This document shows positions 44,920 through 53,124 of a stretch of 64,000 nt of DNA, one piece after another. A program made the position numbers and the translations under genes. Source of the DNA: Microbacterium sp. ET2 (GTDB taxonomy: Bacteria; Actinomycetota; Actinomycetes; Actinomycetales; Microbacteriaceae). The number at the start of each line of letters is the position of its first letter. Position 1 is the stretch's first letter. Below the pieces are notes generated by a model. The model was given only the letters and a program-made list of their open reading frames with translations, ran no database searches and was not told where the DNA came from. The stretch covers positions 2,108,001-2,172,000 of the forward strand of contig NZ_CP128170.1 in assembly GCF_030347395.1 (NCBI RefSeq), written 5' to 3'.

Positions 44920-45573
44920 TCAGCCGAGCGCGCGCAGCACTCCGACGATGCCGTTCAGGTGGGCGCGGGTGGCGGCGTCGGCCGCATCGGGGTCGCGGGC
45001 GAGCACCGCGTCGATGATGGCGATGTGCTCCGGCGCCGACTGCGAAGCCCGCCCGGGGTGGAAGGCGAGACGGAACTGGTGGCGCGCCGACTGGGCCCGC
45101 AGCCGCTCGAGCAGCTGGGTCGCGGTCAGGTGGCCGCTCTCCTCGCGGAGGCAGCGGTCCATCTCCTGGTTGAGCCGGGCGTACTCCACGAGGTTGCCGG
45201 TGGCGATGGCCTCTTCGATGCCGTCGCGGATGGCGCGGAGCTCCGCCTCGCCCTCCGCGGTGAGATTCTCGGCGGCCTTCCTGGCGCAGAGGGACTCCAG
45301 CCCCACGCGCACCTCGACGATCTCGACCGCTTCGTCGACGCTGATGGCTCGCACGCGTGCACCCCGGTTGGGGAGGCGCTCCACGAGTCCCTCGCCGGCG
45401 AGGTTCAACAGGGCGTTGCGCACCGACGCCCGGGACGCCTCGAAGCGTTCGCTGAGGTCTGCTTCGATGAGCCGCTGATGCGGCGCGAACTCGGCGCTCA
45501 GAATCGCGTCGCGGATGCGCTGGGTGAGGTCCGGGCGCGCGGGCGCGCCATCCAGAACGTCCGTGTCGGTCAT
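44920..45573 (-). CDS. GntR family (FadR/FCD subfamily) transcriptional regulator, 217 aa
   Basis: Winged helix-turn-helix: LTQRIRDAILSAEFAPHQRL, LSERFEASRASVRNALLNLA, EGLVERLPNRGARVRAI. The C-terminal FCD effector domain has EIVEVRVGLESLCARKAAEN, EYARLNQEMDRCL and the metal-site histidines in HRLxxHPGR-like HQFRLAFHPG and APEHIAIIDAVLARD. Divergent from the eight-gene ABC/CoA-transferase operon, which it probably represses through the palindrome at 45738-45758. Effector unknown. The ATG at 45573 was chosen over a start 16 codons upstream because of GGAGAGGTGGAG just before it. Confidence 0.9.
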   Translation of the reverse strand: MTDTDVLDGAPARPDLTQRIRDAILSAEFAPHQRLIEADLSERFEASRASVRNALLNLAGEGLVERLPNRGARVRAISVDEAVEIVEVRVGLESLCARKAAENLTAEGEAELRAIRDGIEEAIATGNLVEYARLNQEMDRCLREESGHLTATQLLERLRAQSARHQFRLAFHPGRASQSAPEHIAIIDAVLARDPDAADAATRAHLNGIVGVLRALG

Positions 45574-45737
45574 CCGCTCCACCTCTCCATCGACGTCGAC
45601 CGGGCACGCGGGCGTCCTCACGCAGGAGGATCAGCCGCACACGGTCCGAGCGTACTCCGAATCGACGATTGCCGACGAGATCGCCGCGGATTCTGTCGCC
45701 AATCGCCGCGGAGGAAATCGTTGAACTTCTCCATGAA

Positions 45738-45758
45738 AATATCAATCAATATGATATT
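45738..45758. promoter_or_regulatory. AT-rich dyad AATATCA-N7-TGATATT, candidate GntR operator
   Basis: Perfect 7-bp arms (45738-45744, 45752-45758) in a conspicuously AT-rich patch of the divergent GntR/SBP spacer, about 55 bp upstream of the SBP start. Symmetry and location suit regulator binding; the promoter itself is not clearly resolvable. Confidence 0.5.
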
Positions 45759-45813
45759 CTTCCTCCGAGGGACGCGAAGAACGCGGCCTGCAGCACAACG
45801 ATGTGGAGTCCTC

Positions 45814-46734
45814 ATGCGCACTTTCCGAGCACCCGTTGCGGCATCCTTCGCGGCCGCCGCTGTTCTCGCACTCACGGCCTGCAGCGGCGGCGGTTCAGGT
45901 GATGCGCCGGCCGCGACCGACGAGCCCGGAACCGGGGCGAGCGCCGACGCGCCGCTCTACGACCAGCTTCCCTCCTCGATCCGCGACGCGGGCGTCATCA
46001 CCGTCGCCGCAGACACGCACCCGCCGTACCGCACCATCGAAGAGGGCGGCGAGATCACGGGGATCGACCCCGACCTGCAGGCGGCCCTGTCGGAGCAGCT
46101 GGGCGTTCCGTTCCAGATGCAGACCTCGTCGGGTCTGGATGCGATGCTCACCGGCATGCTCTCGGGGCGCTTCGACGCGTTCAACGGTCCCGTGCGGACC
46201 ACGCCCGAACGGGAGGCGGAGTTCGACGCCGTCGTCTGGATGACGACGCGGACCTCCTACGTCTTCCTCGCCGAGCGCGCCGACGAGCTCGACGATCCCG
46301 AGGCGCTGTGCGGAGCCCGGGTCGCCGGCGTGACGGGGTCGGTCACGGAGAGCCAGCTGGAGCGCTACAACGAGTGGTGCGAAGGCGAAGGGCTCGATCC
46401 CGCCGAGTTCGTCGGACTCGAGGACACCAACTCGACCTTCCTCGCCGTCAACTCCGACCGAGCCGACTACGCCGGTACGACCCAGTCCGCAGCGATCGAT
46501 CTGCAGGCGAGCGATCCCGATCAGTACGGGTACCTGATCCAGACGGATGAGCAGGGGGCCGGAGTGGACCAGCTGGCCATGTTCATGCCGAAGGACAGCG
46601 GTCTGGCGGAGCCGATGCTCGCGGCGTTCCAGGCCATCTTCGACAACGGCGAATACGACCGCATCATGTCCGAGTGGGGCATCGAGGACGCCGCCGTCGA
46701 GGAGCCGTCGCTGAACCCCATGACCGGACAGTGA
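45814..46734 (+). CDS. Family 3 solute-binding lipoprotein (polar amino-acid type ABC importer), 306 aa
   Basis: Signal peptide with lipobox LALTACS, then a low-complexity linker. SBP_bac_3 features: IRDAGVITVAADTHPPYRTI, GEITGIDPDLQAALSEQLG, GLDAMLTGMLSGRFDAF, LCGARVAGVTGSVTESQLE and a C-terminal MSEWGIED. The acidic ligand-anchoring Asp and the usual Arg of amino-acid binders are not clearly aligned, so the ligand may not be a standard amino acid. First gene of a coupled operon that ends with the MFS gene at 54.3 kb. The ATG at 45814 has GGAG upstream. Confidence 0.88.
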   Translation: MRTFRAPVAASFAAAAVLALTACSGGGSGDAPAATDEPGTGASADAPLYDQLPSSIRDAGVITVAADTHPPYRTIEEGGEITGIDPDLQAALSEQLGVPFQMQTSSGLDAMLTGMLSGRFDAFNGPVRTTPEREAEFDAVVWMTTRTSYVFLAERADELDDPEALCGARVAGVTGSVTESQLERYNEWCEGEGLDPAEFVGLEDTNSTFLAVNSDRADYAGTTQSAAIDLQASDPDQYGYLIQTDEQGAGVDQLAMFMPKDSGLAEPMLAAFQAIFDNGEYDRIMSEWGIEDAAVEEPSLNPMTGQ

Positions 46735-46741
46735 GGACCGC

Positions 46742-47665
46742 ATGACCGACCTGACCACGCAGCCCGTGCGCAACCCACGTGCCGACAGGACCGTGGACGT
46801 CGCCGCAGCCAAGCGTCGCATCCATCCCTGGCGAGTGGTCGTCGGCATTCTGCTCCTCCTGGTGACAGCGCAGATCCTGGTCTTCCTCGTCACCAATGAG
46901 CGCTTCGACTGGCCGGTCGTCGCCGAATACCTGTTCAACCCCAGCGTGCTTGTCGGCCTCAGCGTCTCGATCATGCTCACGATCGTGGGCATGGTGCTGG
47001 GGTCGATCCTCGGAACTGCGCTCGCGGCGGGTCAGCTCAGCGACTTCGCGCCACTGCGCTGGGCATGCATCGCCTTCGTGGGGGTCTTCCGTGGCGTCCC
47101 GCCGCTGGTGCAGCTGATCTTCTGGTACAACCTCGCCTACCTCCTGCCCCGCCTCGCCGTCGGAGTGCCCTTCGGGCCGGAGCTGTTCAGCTGGCCGACC
47201 AACGACCTCATCACCCCCCTGACCGCCGCGATCATCGGCCTGTCGCTGCACGAGGCGGCCTACATGGCCGAGATCGTGCGGGCCGGCATCTCGTCGGTGG
47301 ACTCCGGGCAGCGCGACGCCGCCAAGGCGATGGGATTCAGCCGGTGGCACTCGTTCAGCCGTGTGGTTCTTCCGCAGGCCATGCGCGTCATCATCCCGCC
47401 GACCGGCTCGCAGGTCATCGCGCTGATGAAGGGGACGTCGCTGGTGAGCGTCATCGCCATGGGCGACCTGCTGCACTCGGTGCAGGTCATCTACAACCGC
47501 ACATACGAAGTCGTGCCGATGCTGATCGTGGCGGTCATCTGGTACCTCGTCGTCGTCACGGGCCTGACCATCCTGCAACGGCGGGTCGAGCGTCATTTCA
47601 ACCGAGGGATGTCGCGCGCCGCCATCACTCGACGGGTCGTCGCACGCACGGAGGTGACCGCATGA
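46742..47665 (+). CDS. Polar amino-acid-type ABC transporter permease, 307 aa
   Basis: HisMQ-family inner-membrane permease with an N-terminal cytoplasmic extension and about five helices. The EAA loop is HEAAYMAEIVRAGISSVDSG then QRDAAKAMG, followed by PQAMRVIIPPTGSQVIALMK and TSLVSVIAMGDLL, all typical. A single permease presumably forms a homodimer. Its stop overlaps the ATPase ATG by 4 bp. Confidence 0.92.
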   Translation: MTDLTTQPVRNPRADRTVDVAAAKRRIHPWRVVVGILLLLVTAQILVFLVTNERFDWPVVAEYLFNPSVLVGLSVSIMLTIVGMVLGSILGTALAAGQLSDFAPLRWACIAFVGVFRGVPPLVQLIFWYNLAYLLPRLAVGVPFGPELFSWPTNDLITPLTAAIIGLSLHEAAYMAEIVRAGISSVDSGQRDAAKAMGFSRWHSFSRVVLPQAMRVIIPPTGSQVIALMKGTSLVSVIAMGDLLHSVQVIYNRTYEVVPMLIVAVIWYLVVVTGLTILQRRVERHFNRGMSRAAITRRVVARTEVTA

Positions 47666-48471
47666 TCGCCGGTTCCGACACATCGACCACCCCGGTGCTC
47701 CAGGTCACCGGGCTCCGCAAGGAGTACGACGGCACCCTGGCCCTCGACGGCGTGGATCTGGAGGTCCACGCCCAGGAAGTCGTCGCGATCCTCGGCCCGT
47801 CGGGGTCGGGCAAGTCGACGCTCGTCCGGTGCGTCGACCAGCTCGAGTCCATCGAGGGCGGCGCGATGTACCTCGACGGCGAGCTCCTGGGCTACGAGGA
47901 CCACCGGGGGCACCTCCGTCCGCTCCGCGACAGCGACGTCGAGCGTCAGCGCCGGCGGATGGGCATGGTGTTCCAGCAGTTCAACCTCTTCCCCCACTGG
48001 ACCGTGCTGCGAAACATCACCGAGGCGCCGATCAAAGTGCACGGCATGGCGCCCGCCGAGGCGCGCGAACGCGCGATGGATCTCCTCACCCGCGTCGGGC
48101 TGGCGGACAAGGCGCAGGCGCACCCTCGGCAACTCTCCGGCGGTCAGCAGCAGCGGGTCGCGATCGCCCGCGCCGTGGCGACCAATCCGCGCATCCTGCT
48201 GTTCGACGAGCCCACGAGCTCGCTGGATCCCGAACTCGTCGACGAAGTCCTGCAGGTCATGAAGGACCTCGCGGATTCGGGGATGACGATGGTGGTCGTC
48301 ACACACGAGCTCGAGTTCGCTCGCGGCGTGGCCGACCGGTGCGTCTTCATGGCCGACGGCCAGGTGATCGAGGACCGGCCCTCGACGGAGTTCTTCGCCG
48401 ACCCCCACTCCACCCGGCTCCAGGCGTTCCTCACCCGTAGCTCGCGTCCCGACCGCGAGGTCTCGGCGTGA
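47662..48471 (+). CDS. Polar amino-acid-type ABC transporter ATP-binding protein, 269 aa
   Basis: GlnQ/HisP-like ATPase. Walker A is LGPSGSGKSTLVRC, Q-loop MVFQQFNLFPHWTVLRN, signature LSGGQQQRVAIARA, Walker B ILLFDEPTSSLDPE and H-loop VVVTHELEFARGV. All key residues are intact. Its 3' end overlaps the CapA gene start by 4 bp. Confidence 0.94.
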   Translation: MIAGSDTSTTPVLQVTGLRKEYDGTLALDGVDLEVHAQEVVAILGPSGSGKSTLVRCVDQLESIEGGAMYLDGELLGYEDHRGHLRPLRDSDVERQRRRMGMVFQQFNLFPHWTVLRNITEAPIKVHGMAPAEARERAMDLLTRVGLADKAQAHPRQLSGGQQQRVAIARAVATNPRILLFDEPTSSLDPELVDEVLQVMKDLADSGMTMVVVTHELEFARGVADRCVFMADGQVIEDRPSTEFFADPHSTRLQAFLTRSSRPDREVSA

Positions 48472-49592
48472 TCACCGTTCACGCGGTCGGCGACCTCGTC
48501 CTCGAGACGACGGATGCCGCCGGCCTGCTCGCACCCGTGGGGGAGACGCTGCGCGGCGCGGACGTCGTGATCGGCCACCTGGAGATCCCTCACCTCGAAG
48601 GGGGCATCGTCCACACGACCGACGTCGCCGCCGTCCCGGGTCCCCCGTCGGCGCTCGATGCCCTCGCCGACGCCGGGTTCGACATCCTGACCCTCGCAGG
48701 CAACCACGTCTACGACTTCGGTCCGGAAGGGATCCGCGAGACACGCCGACACTGCGAGGAGCGTGGGATGCAGGTGGCGGGTGTCGGAGAGACGCTCGAC
48801 GACGCCTTCGCCCCCGCGCTGGTCTCCGCGGGTGGGGTCACCGTCGCCGTCGTCAGCATCAACTGCGTCGGACCTCGGGAGACGTGGGCGACCTCGCTCA
48901 AGCCCGGGGCCGCGTACGTCGACGTCGTCACCCACTACGAGCCGCGGGGCGCGAACCCCGGCGGTCCGCCGCGGGTGCACTCCTTCGCGGAGCAGACGAG
49001 TCTCGCCCGGGCCGTGGCTGCCGTCCGGGATGCGGCGTCGGCGGCCGACGTCGTCATCGTCGCGCTGCACAAGGGACTCGTGCACGAGCCGGCCCGGATC
49101 GCGGACTACGAACGCGAGGTCTCCCACGCGATGGTCGACGCGGGCGCGCAGGCCGTCGTCTCGCATCATGCGCACATCGGCAAAGGCATCGAGATCTATC
49201 GGGGCCGCCCCATCCTCCATGGGCTCGGCAACTTCGCCACGGTCACCCGTGCGCTCGCACTCGACGGGGATGATCCCGGACGTGCGGCGTGGGCGAGGGA
49301 ACGTCGGCGTCTGTTCGGATTCGAGCCCGACCCGGCGATGCCGACCTACCCGTTCCATCCCGAGAGCCGCCACACCATGATCGCCGCCCTCACCTTCGAC
49401 GACGGCGCCGTGGAAACCGCCCTCATCCCCTGCTGGATCGACGACGATGCCCGCCCGGTGCCCGTCGGCCGCTCGCCTCGCGGCGAGGCGGTCGCCGACT
49501 ACCTGCGCACCATCACCGCCGATGCGGCTTTCGCCACCGACCTGGCGTGGAGCGGCGACAGACTCGTCGCCCGCGCAACGGAGACACCATGA
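48468..49592 (+). CDS. CapA/PgsA-family metallophosphoesterase-like protein, 374 aa
   Basis: Calcineurin-like fold of the CapA family: VHAVGDLVLET, HLEIPHLEGG, LTLAGNHVYDFG (GNH motif), VVSHHAHIGKGIEI and GRPILHGLGNF. CapA/PgsA proteins act in poly-gamma-glutamate synthesis, but many relatives are stand-alone enzymes. There is no signal peptide or membrane anchor, unlike PgsA, so this one is cytoplasmic. It is embedded with 4-bp overlaps between the importer ATPase and a CoA-transferase, which points to a catabolic hydrolase or phosphoesterase role acting on the imported compound. Reaction unknown. Confidence 0.8.
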   Translation: MITVHAVGDLVLETTDAAGLLAPVGETLRGADVVIGHLEIPHLEGGIVHTTDVAAVPGPPSALDALADAGFDILTLAGNHVYDFGPEGIRETRRHCEERGMQVAGVGETLDDAFAPALVSAGGVTVAVVSINCVGPRETWATSLKPGAAYVDVVTHYEPRGANPGGPPRVHSFAEQTSLARAVAAVRDAASAADVVIVALHKGLVHEPARIADYEREVSHAMVDAGAQAVVSHHAHIGKGIEIYRGRPILHGLGNFATVTRALALDGDDPGRAAWARERRRLFGFEPDPAMPTYPFHPESRHTMIAALTFDDGAVETALIPCWIDDDARPVPVGRSPRGEAVADYLRTITADAAFATDLAWSGDRLVARATETP

Positions 49593-50842
49593 CCGCCACC
49601 CGACCGACCCAGGGTCCGCTCGCCGGCAAGACCGTCATCGACCTGACCACCGCCCTCGCCGGGCCCTACGCCACGCTGCTCCTGGCGAGCCTGGGCGCAC
49701 GGGTCATCAAGGTCGAGAACCCCGAGCGCGGAGGTGACTCCTCGCGGAACAACTCGCCGTACGTCACCGCGGACGGTCTGCAGATGCGCCGCCAGGATCC
49801 CGACGACATGTCGGTGTCGATGATGGCCCGCGGCCGAGGCAAGGAGAGCATCACTCTCAACCTGAAGCATCCGCAGAGCCGCGAAGTGTTCTTCGATCTC
49901 GTGCGCAACGCCGACATCGTCGTGGAGAACTACAGCGCGGGGGTGACCCGGCGCCTGGGGATCGACTTCGCCGTGGTGCAGCAGATGAACCCGCGTATCG
50001 TCTACACCTCGATCAGCGGCTTCGGGGCGCAGGGCGTGCCGGGCGACGGCAAGGCCATGGACACCATCATCCAGGCCCTGAGCGGCGTGATGATGACCGC
50101 CGGTGAGCCGGGGGACGCGCCGGTGCGGTTCGGCCTGCCTATCGGCGATCTGGTGGCGCCCCTGTTCGCCGTGATCGGCACCCTCGGTGCGGTGATGCAT
50201 GCCGACGCGACAGGAGAGGGACAGCACGTCGACGTCTCCATGCTCGGGAGCCTCACGTCGCTCGTCGCCTGTGAGCCGTTCGATGCCCTGGAGTCCGTCG
50301 GCTTCCCGCTCCGGACCGGCAGTGTCGTCCCGCGACTCGCCCCGTTCGGCACCTTCGAGGCCGCGGACGGATGGTTCGCGATCTGCGCACCGACCGACGC
50401 CTTCGCCCAGGGGACGCTGGCGGCCATCGAGCGGGAGGACCTCGTGGCAGACCCGCAGTTCGCCACGCGAGACGCCCGGGTCACCAACGCCGATGAGCTG
50501 CACGCGCTGATCACGGACTGGGCGGCGACGCGCTCGACAGCCGAGGTCCTGAGCGCCTTCGAGCGGAACGGCGTGCCGGCCGCCCCCGTCCGGGACACGG
50601 CGACCGCGGTCCGTGACGACATCGTCACCGGTCGCGGGGAAGTCGTGCCGCTGGTGCACCCCCGATTCGGACACTTCGAGGGGCTGTACGGCAGTGGGCT
50701 CCCGGTGGTCTTCTCGCGGAGCACCACCGACCTGTCCCGCCCGGCTCCGGGCCTCGGCGAGCACACGGACGAGGTGCTCGGTCGGATGCTCGGGTACGAC
50801 GCCGATCGAGTTGCAGAGCTGCGCGGCAACGGAGTGCTGTGA
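49589..50842 (+). CDS. Class III (CaiB/BaiF/Frc-type) CoA-transferase, 417 aa
   Basis: Family III CoA-transferase. The N-terminal GKTVIDLTTALAGPYATLLL then GARVIKVENPERGGDSSR is canonical; the catalytic Asp region is GDGKAMDTIIQALSGVMMTAG (Asp of KAMD). ITLNLKHPQSREVFFDLV, NADIVVENYSAGV and the C-terminal NGVPAAPVRD also fit. It moves CoA from a donor thioester to a carboxylic acid. It is followed at once by two 2-hydroxyacyl-CoA-dehydratase-family genes, so the acceptor may be a 2-hydroxy acid, as for FldA in the FldABC system. Start and stop are both in 4-bp overlaps. Confidence 0.92.
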   Translation: MTATRPTQGPLAGKTVIDLTTALAGPYATLLLASLGARVIKVENPERGGDSSRNNSPYVTADGLQMRRQDPDDMSVSMMARGRGKESITLNLKHPQSREVFFDLVRNADIVVENYSAGVTRRLGIDFAVVQQMNPRIVYTSISGFGAQGVPGDGKAMDTIIQALSGVMMTAGEPGDAPVRFGLPIGDLVAPLFAVIGTLGAVMHADATGEGQHVDVSMLGSLTSLVACEPFDALESVGFPLRTGSVVPRLAPFGTFEAADGWFAICAPTDAFAQGTLAAIEREDLVADPQFATRDARVTNADELHALITDWAATRSTAEVLSAFERNGVPAAPVRDTATAVRDDIVTGRGEVVPLVHPRFGHFEGLYGSGLPVVFSRSTTDLSRPAPGLGEHTDEVLGRMLGYDADRVAELRGNGVL

Positions 50843-51879
50843 CCGCCGGGTCAGGGCCGGTGATCGGGATCGTCGGCAACGACGTGCCCCGACAGATCGT
50901 GCTGGCCTCGGGGGCGCTGCCCTTTCGGATCACGGGGCTGTGGGAGGCGCCCGGCGACCGCGCCTGGCTCGATCTCCTGGGCGCCGCCGACCCCGTGGCT
51001 GCCACCGTCGCCGAGGAGCTCAGCGACGCCGACGTCGACGGCATCGTGGTGAGCAACGACAGCGAGGCTCATCTCCGGCTGTTCTACGTCCTCCGGGCGA
51101 CGGGCTCGCGTGTCCCGCTGCATCTGGTCGACCTCCCCCGCCGCGACTCGGCGGGGTCGCGCAGATTCCTCCGGCATCAATTCACCGCGCTGGCACGCTT
51201 CTGCGGCGGGGTCACCGGACGGACTCCGGATGCGCAGAGCCTGCACGACGCGGCTGTCGCCGAGGCAGCGCTGGGGGAGGAGCTGGAACGCCTCCGCGCG
51301 CGCCGCCGCGCGCACCCGCCCCGGTGCTCCGGCGCTCAGGCTCTGGAGGCGACACTCGCTGCGATGCGGGTGCCGCCGCCAGTCGCGGCCGACATCATCC
51401 GCGCCGCAGGCGGTGAGGACGTCCCCGCCCGGCGCCGCGTCCACATGACCGGATCCGATCACCCCGACGCTCGTGCGTACGCGGCCCTGGAGGCAGCGGG
51501 CCTGATCGTCGTCAGCGAGGACCACGGCACCGGCGACGGGGCCTGGCTCGGCGTGAGCGCGGCCGGCGGCTCGGTGACGGAGACGGTGGACCGGCTGATC
51601 GACGCGCATTTCGCCCGCATTCCCGCTTCGACGACGGGGTCGGGCGCAGACCGCGCCCGGACGACCCGGTCCCTCGCCGCAGCGAGCGGTGCGGATGTCG
51701 CCGTGTCCCTCATTCGCGATCTCGACGAGTCTCCGCTGTGGGATGTCGTCGATCAGCGCGATGCCCTCGCCGCGGATGGGATCGAGCTCCACGTCGCCGA
51801 CCACGTCCGGCCGGGTGAGGTCGTCGGCCGGGTGTCTGCGATGGCAGCGGAACTCTCAGCCGGAAGGGCGAGCCGATGA
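50839..51879 (+). CDS. 2-hydroxyacyl-CoA dehydratase-family protein, subunit 1, cysteine-poor, 346 aa
   Basis: HgdB/FldC/BcrB-like fold: IGIVGNDVPRQIVLASGALP, VDGIVVSNDSEAHLRLFYVL, VPLHLVDLPRRDSAGSRRFL and RRVHMTGSDHPDARAYAALE then AGLIVVSEDHGTGDG. In active dehydratases cysteines near the ND-SE and SEDHGTG positions bind a [4Fe-4S] cluster. Here those positions hold Asn/Asp/Ser and His/Gly. Only two cysteines remain (RFCGG, PRCSG), not at the usual places. No activator ATPase is encoded in the window. It is probably a partner of the next gene, perhaps with altered chemistry. Family assignment by motif memory. Confidence 0.75.
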   Translation: MTAGSGPVIGIVGNDVPRQIVLASGALPFRITGLWEAPGDRAWLDLLGAADPVAATVAEELSDADVDGIVVSNDSEAHLRLFYVLRATGSRVPLHLVDLPRRDSAGSRRFLRHQFTALARFCGGVTGRTPDAQSLHDAAVAEAALGEELERLRARRRAHPPRCSGAQALEATLAAMRVPPPVAADIIRAAGGEDVPARRRVHMTGSDHPDARAYAALEAAGLIVVSEDHGTGDGAWLGVSAAGGSVTETVDRLIDAHFARIPASTTGSGADRARTTRSLAAASGADVAVSLIRDLDESPLWDVVDQRDALAADGIELHVADHVRPGEVVGRVSAMAAELSAGRASR

Positions 51880-53120
51880 CGAGGTCACCGCGGCTTGACA
51901 GCGCCGTCGCCGCCACGACGTATCAGAAGGAGTGGTTCGCCCGGACCTCGGCGGCGGCTCGTGCCGGTGCGCCCCTCGCGCTCGCGAACGCCGACGCCCC
52001 GCATGAGATCCTCCGCGCACTGGACATCCCCTATGTGGTGAACCAATGGTGGTCCTCGATCATCAGCGCCAAGCGGGCCGGTCCTGCCAGTCTCGCCGCC
52101 GTGGCTGCGCTCGGGCTCCCCGACGACAGCCGGCAGTACGACGTGCTGCCTCTCGGCGCTCAGCTGCTGCCTTCCGACGAGGCGCCGTGGGGCGGGCTGC
52201 CCGAGCCGCGGTTCGCGATCGCCGAGCGCGGGGGCGATGTCACGCACAAGATCTTCGAGCAGTGGGGACGTCGGCCGGGCACCGAGACGTTCCTGCTCTC
52301 CCGCACCGGCGCCGTCCCCGCACCCGAGGGGTGGTGGGACATCGTCGCCGACGAGTGGGACGCGGTGTTCGGCGCCGAGCGCATCGACCTCCTCCGCGAC
52401 GAGATCGTCGAGCTCACGCACTGGCTGGCCGAGCGCACCGGTCGCGGACTCGACCTGGCGGTGCTCGCCGGCATCCTCGACCTGGCCAATCAGCAGGCCG
52501 AATGGAACCGGCGCACCCGAGCACTATTGGCACAGGCGCGTCCGCTCCCGGTGCCGGTGACCGATGTCATCCCGGCGGTCATGGTCCCGCAGTGGCACCG
52601 CGGCACGGCCTGGGCGGTCCAGGCCGCCGAGCGCCTGCATGACGAGGTGGCTGCGCGGATCGACGCCGGAGACGCGGTCCACCCCCGCGAGCGACGCCGT
52701 CTGATGTGGATCGGGCGAGGGCTGTGGTCGGACCTCGACATGTACCGCGCGTTCCAGGACGAGTTCGACGCCGTCTTCGTGTGGTCGATGTACCTGGCGA
52801 TCGCCGCCGACGGATACCTGCGCCGCGGCCCCGACCCGCTGCGCACCCTCGCCGCGAGATTCGTGGGACTCACCGACCTGCTGTACGTGCCGCCCATGTC
52901 GTCGTCGTGGTACGCCAAGGAGGCGCTCGCACACGGGGTCGACGGCGTCGTGCACCTCGTCGCCGACGACACCCCCGGCAGCGCACTCATCACCGCCGCG
53001 CTCGAGGAGCAAGGCGTGCCCGTCCTCGAGCTCCGCGGCAGCAATGCCGACCCGCGTGCGACCGGCGGGGTCCGCGAGCGCATCGCGTCGTTCCTGCGCG
53101 AACGCGTACCGGTGTCGTGA
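51876..53120 (+). CDS. 2-hydroxyacyl-CoA dehydratase-family protein, subunit 2, cysteine-free, 414 aa
   Basis: HgdA/FldB-like layout: LANADAPHEILRALDIPYVV, a central helical region, YVPPMSSSWYAKEALAHGVD then GVVHLVADDTPGS, and the family ending VPVLELRGSNADPRA with GGVRERIASFLRE. The segment after DIPYVV, which normally carries a cluster cysteine, reads NQWWSSIISAKRAG. I find no cysteine in the whole 414 residues, so an iron-sulphur cluster is impossible. It overlaps subunit 1 by 4 bp. Together with the CoA-transferase it mimics fldA-fldB-fldC but without the radical machinery. Confidence 0.75.
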   Translation: MTRSPRLDSAVAATTYQKEWFARTSAAARAGAPLALANADAPHEILRALDIPYVVNQWWSSIISAKRAGPASLAAVAALGLPDDSRQYDVLPLGAQLLPSDEAPWGGLPEPRFAIAERGGDVTHKIFEQWGRRPGTETFLLSRTGAVPAPEGWWDIVADEWDAVFGAERIDLLRDEIVELTHWLAERTGRGLDLAVLAGILDLANQQAEWNRRTRALLAQARPLPVPVTDVIPAVMVPQWHRGTAWAVQAAERLHDEVAARIDAGDAVHPRERRRLMWIGRGLWSDLDMYRAFQDEFDAVFVWSMYLAIAADGYLRRGPDPLRTLAARFVGLTDLLYVPPMSSSWYAKEALAHGVDGVVHLVADDTPGSALITAALEEQGVPVLELRGSNADPRATGGVRERIASFLRERVPVS

Positions 53121-53124
53121 GCGG

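Noticed and set aside
50839..53120. Functional oxygen-sensitive 2-hydroxyacyl-CoA dehydratase
   Set aside because: Cluster-binding cysteines are missing and no activator gene is present, so the classical radical mechanism is not supported.
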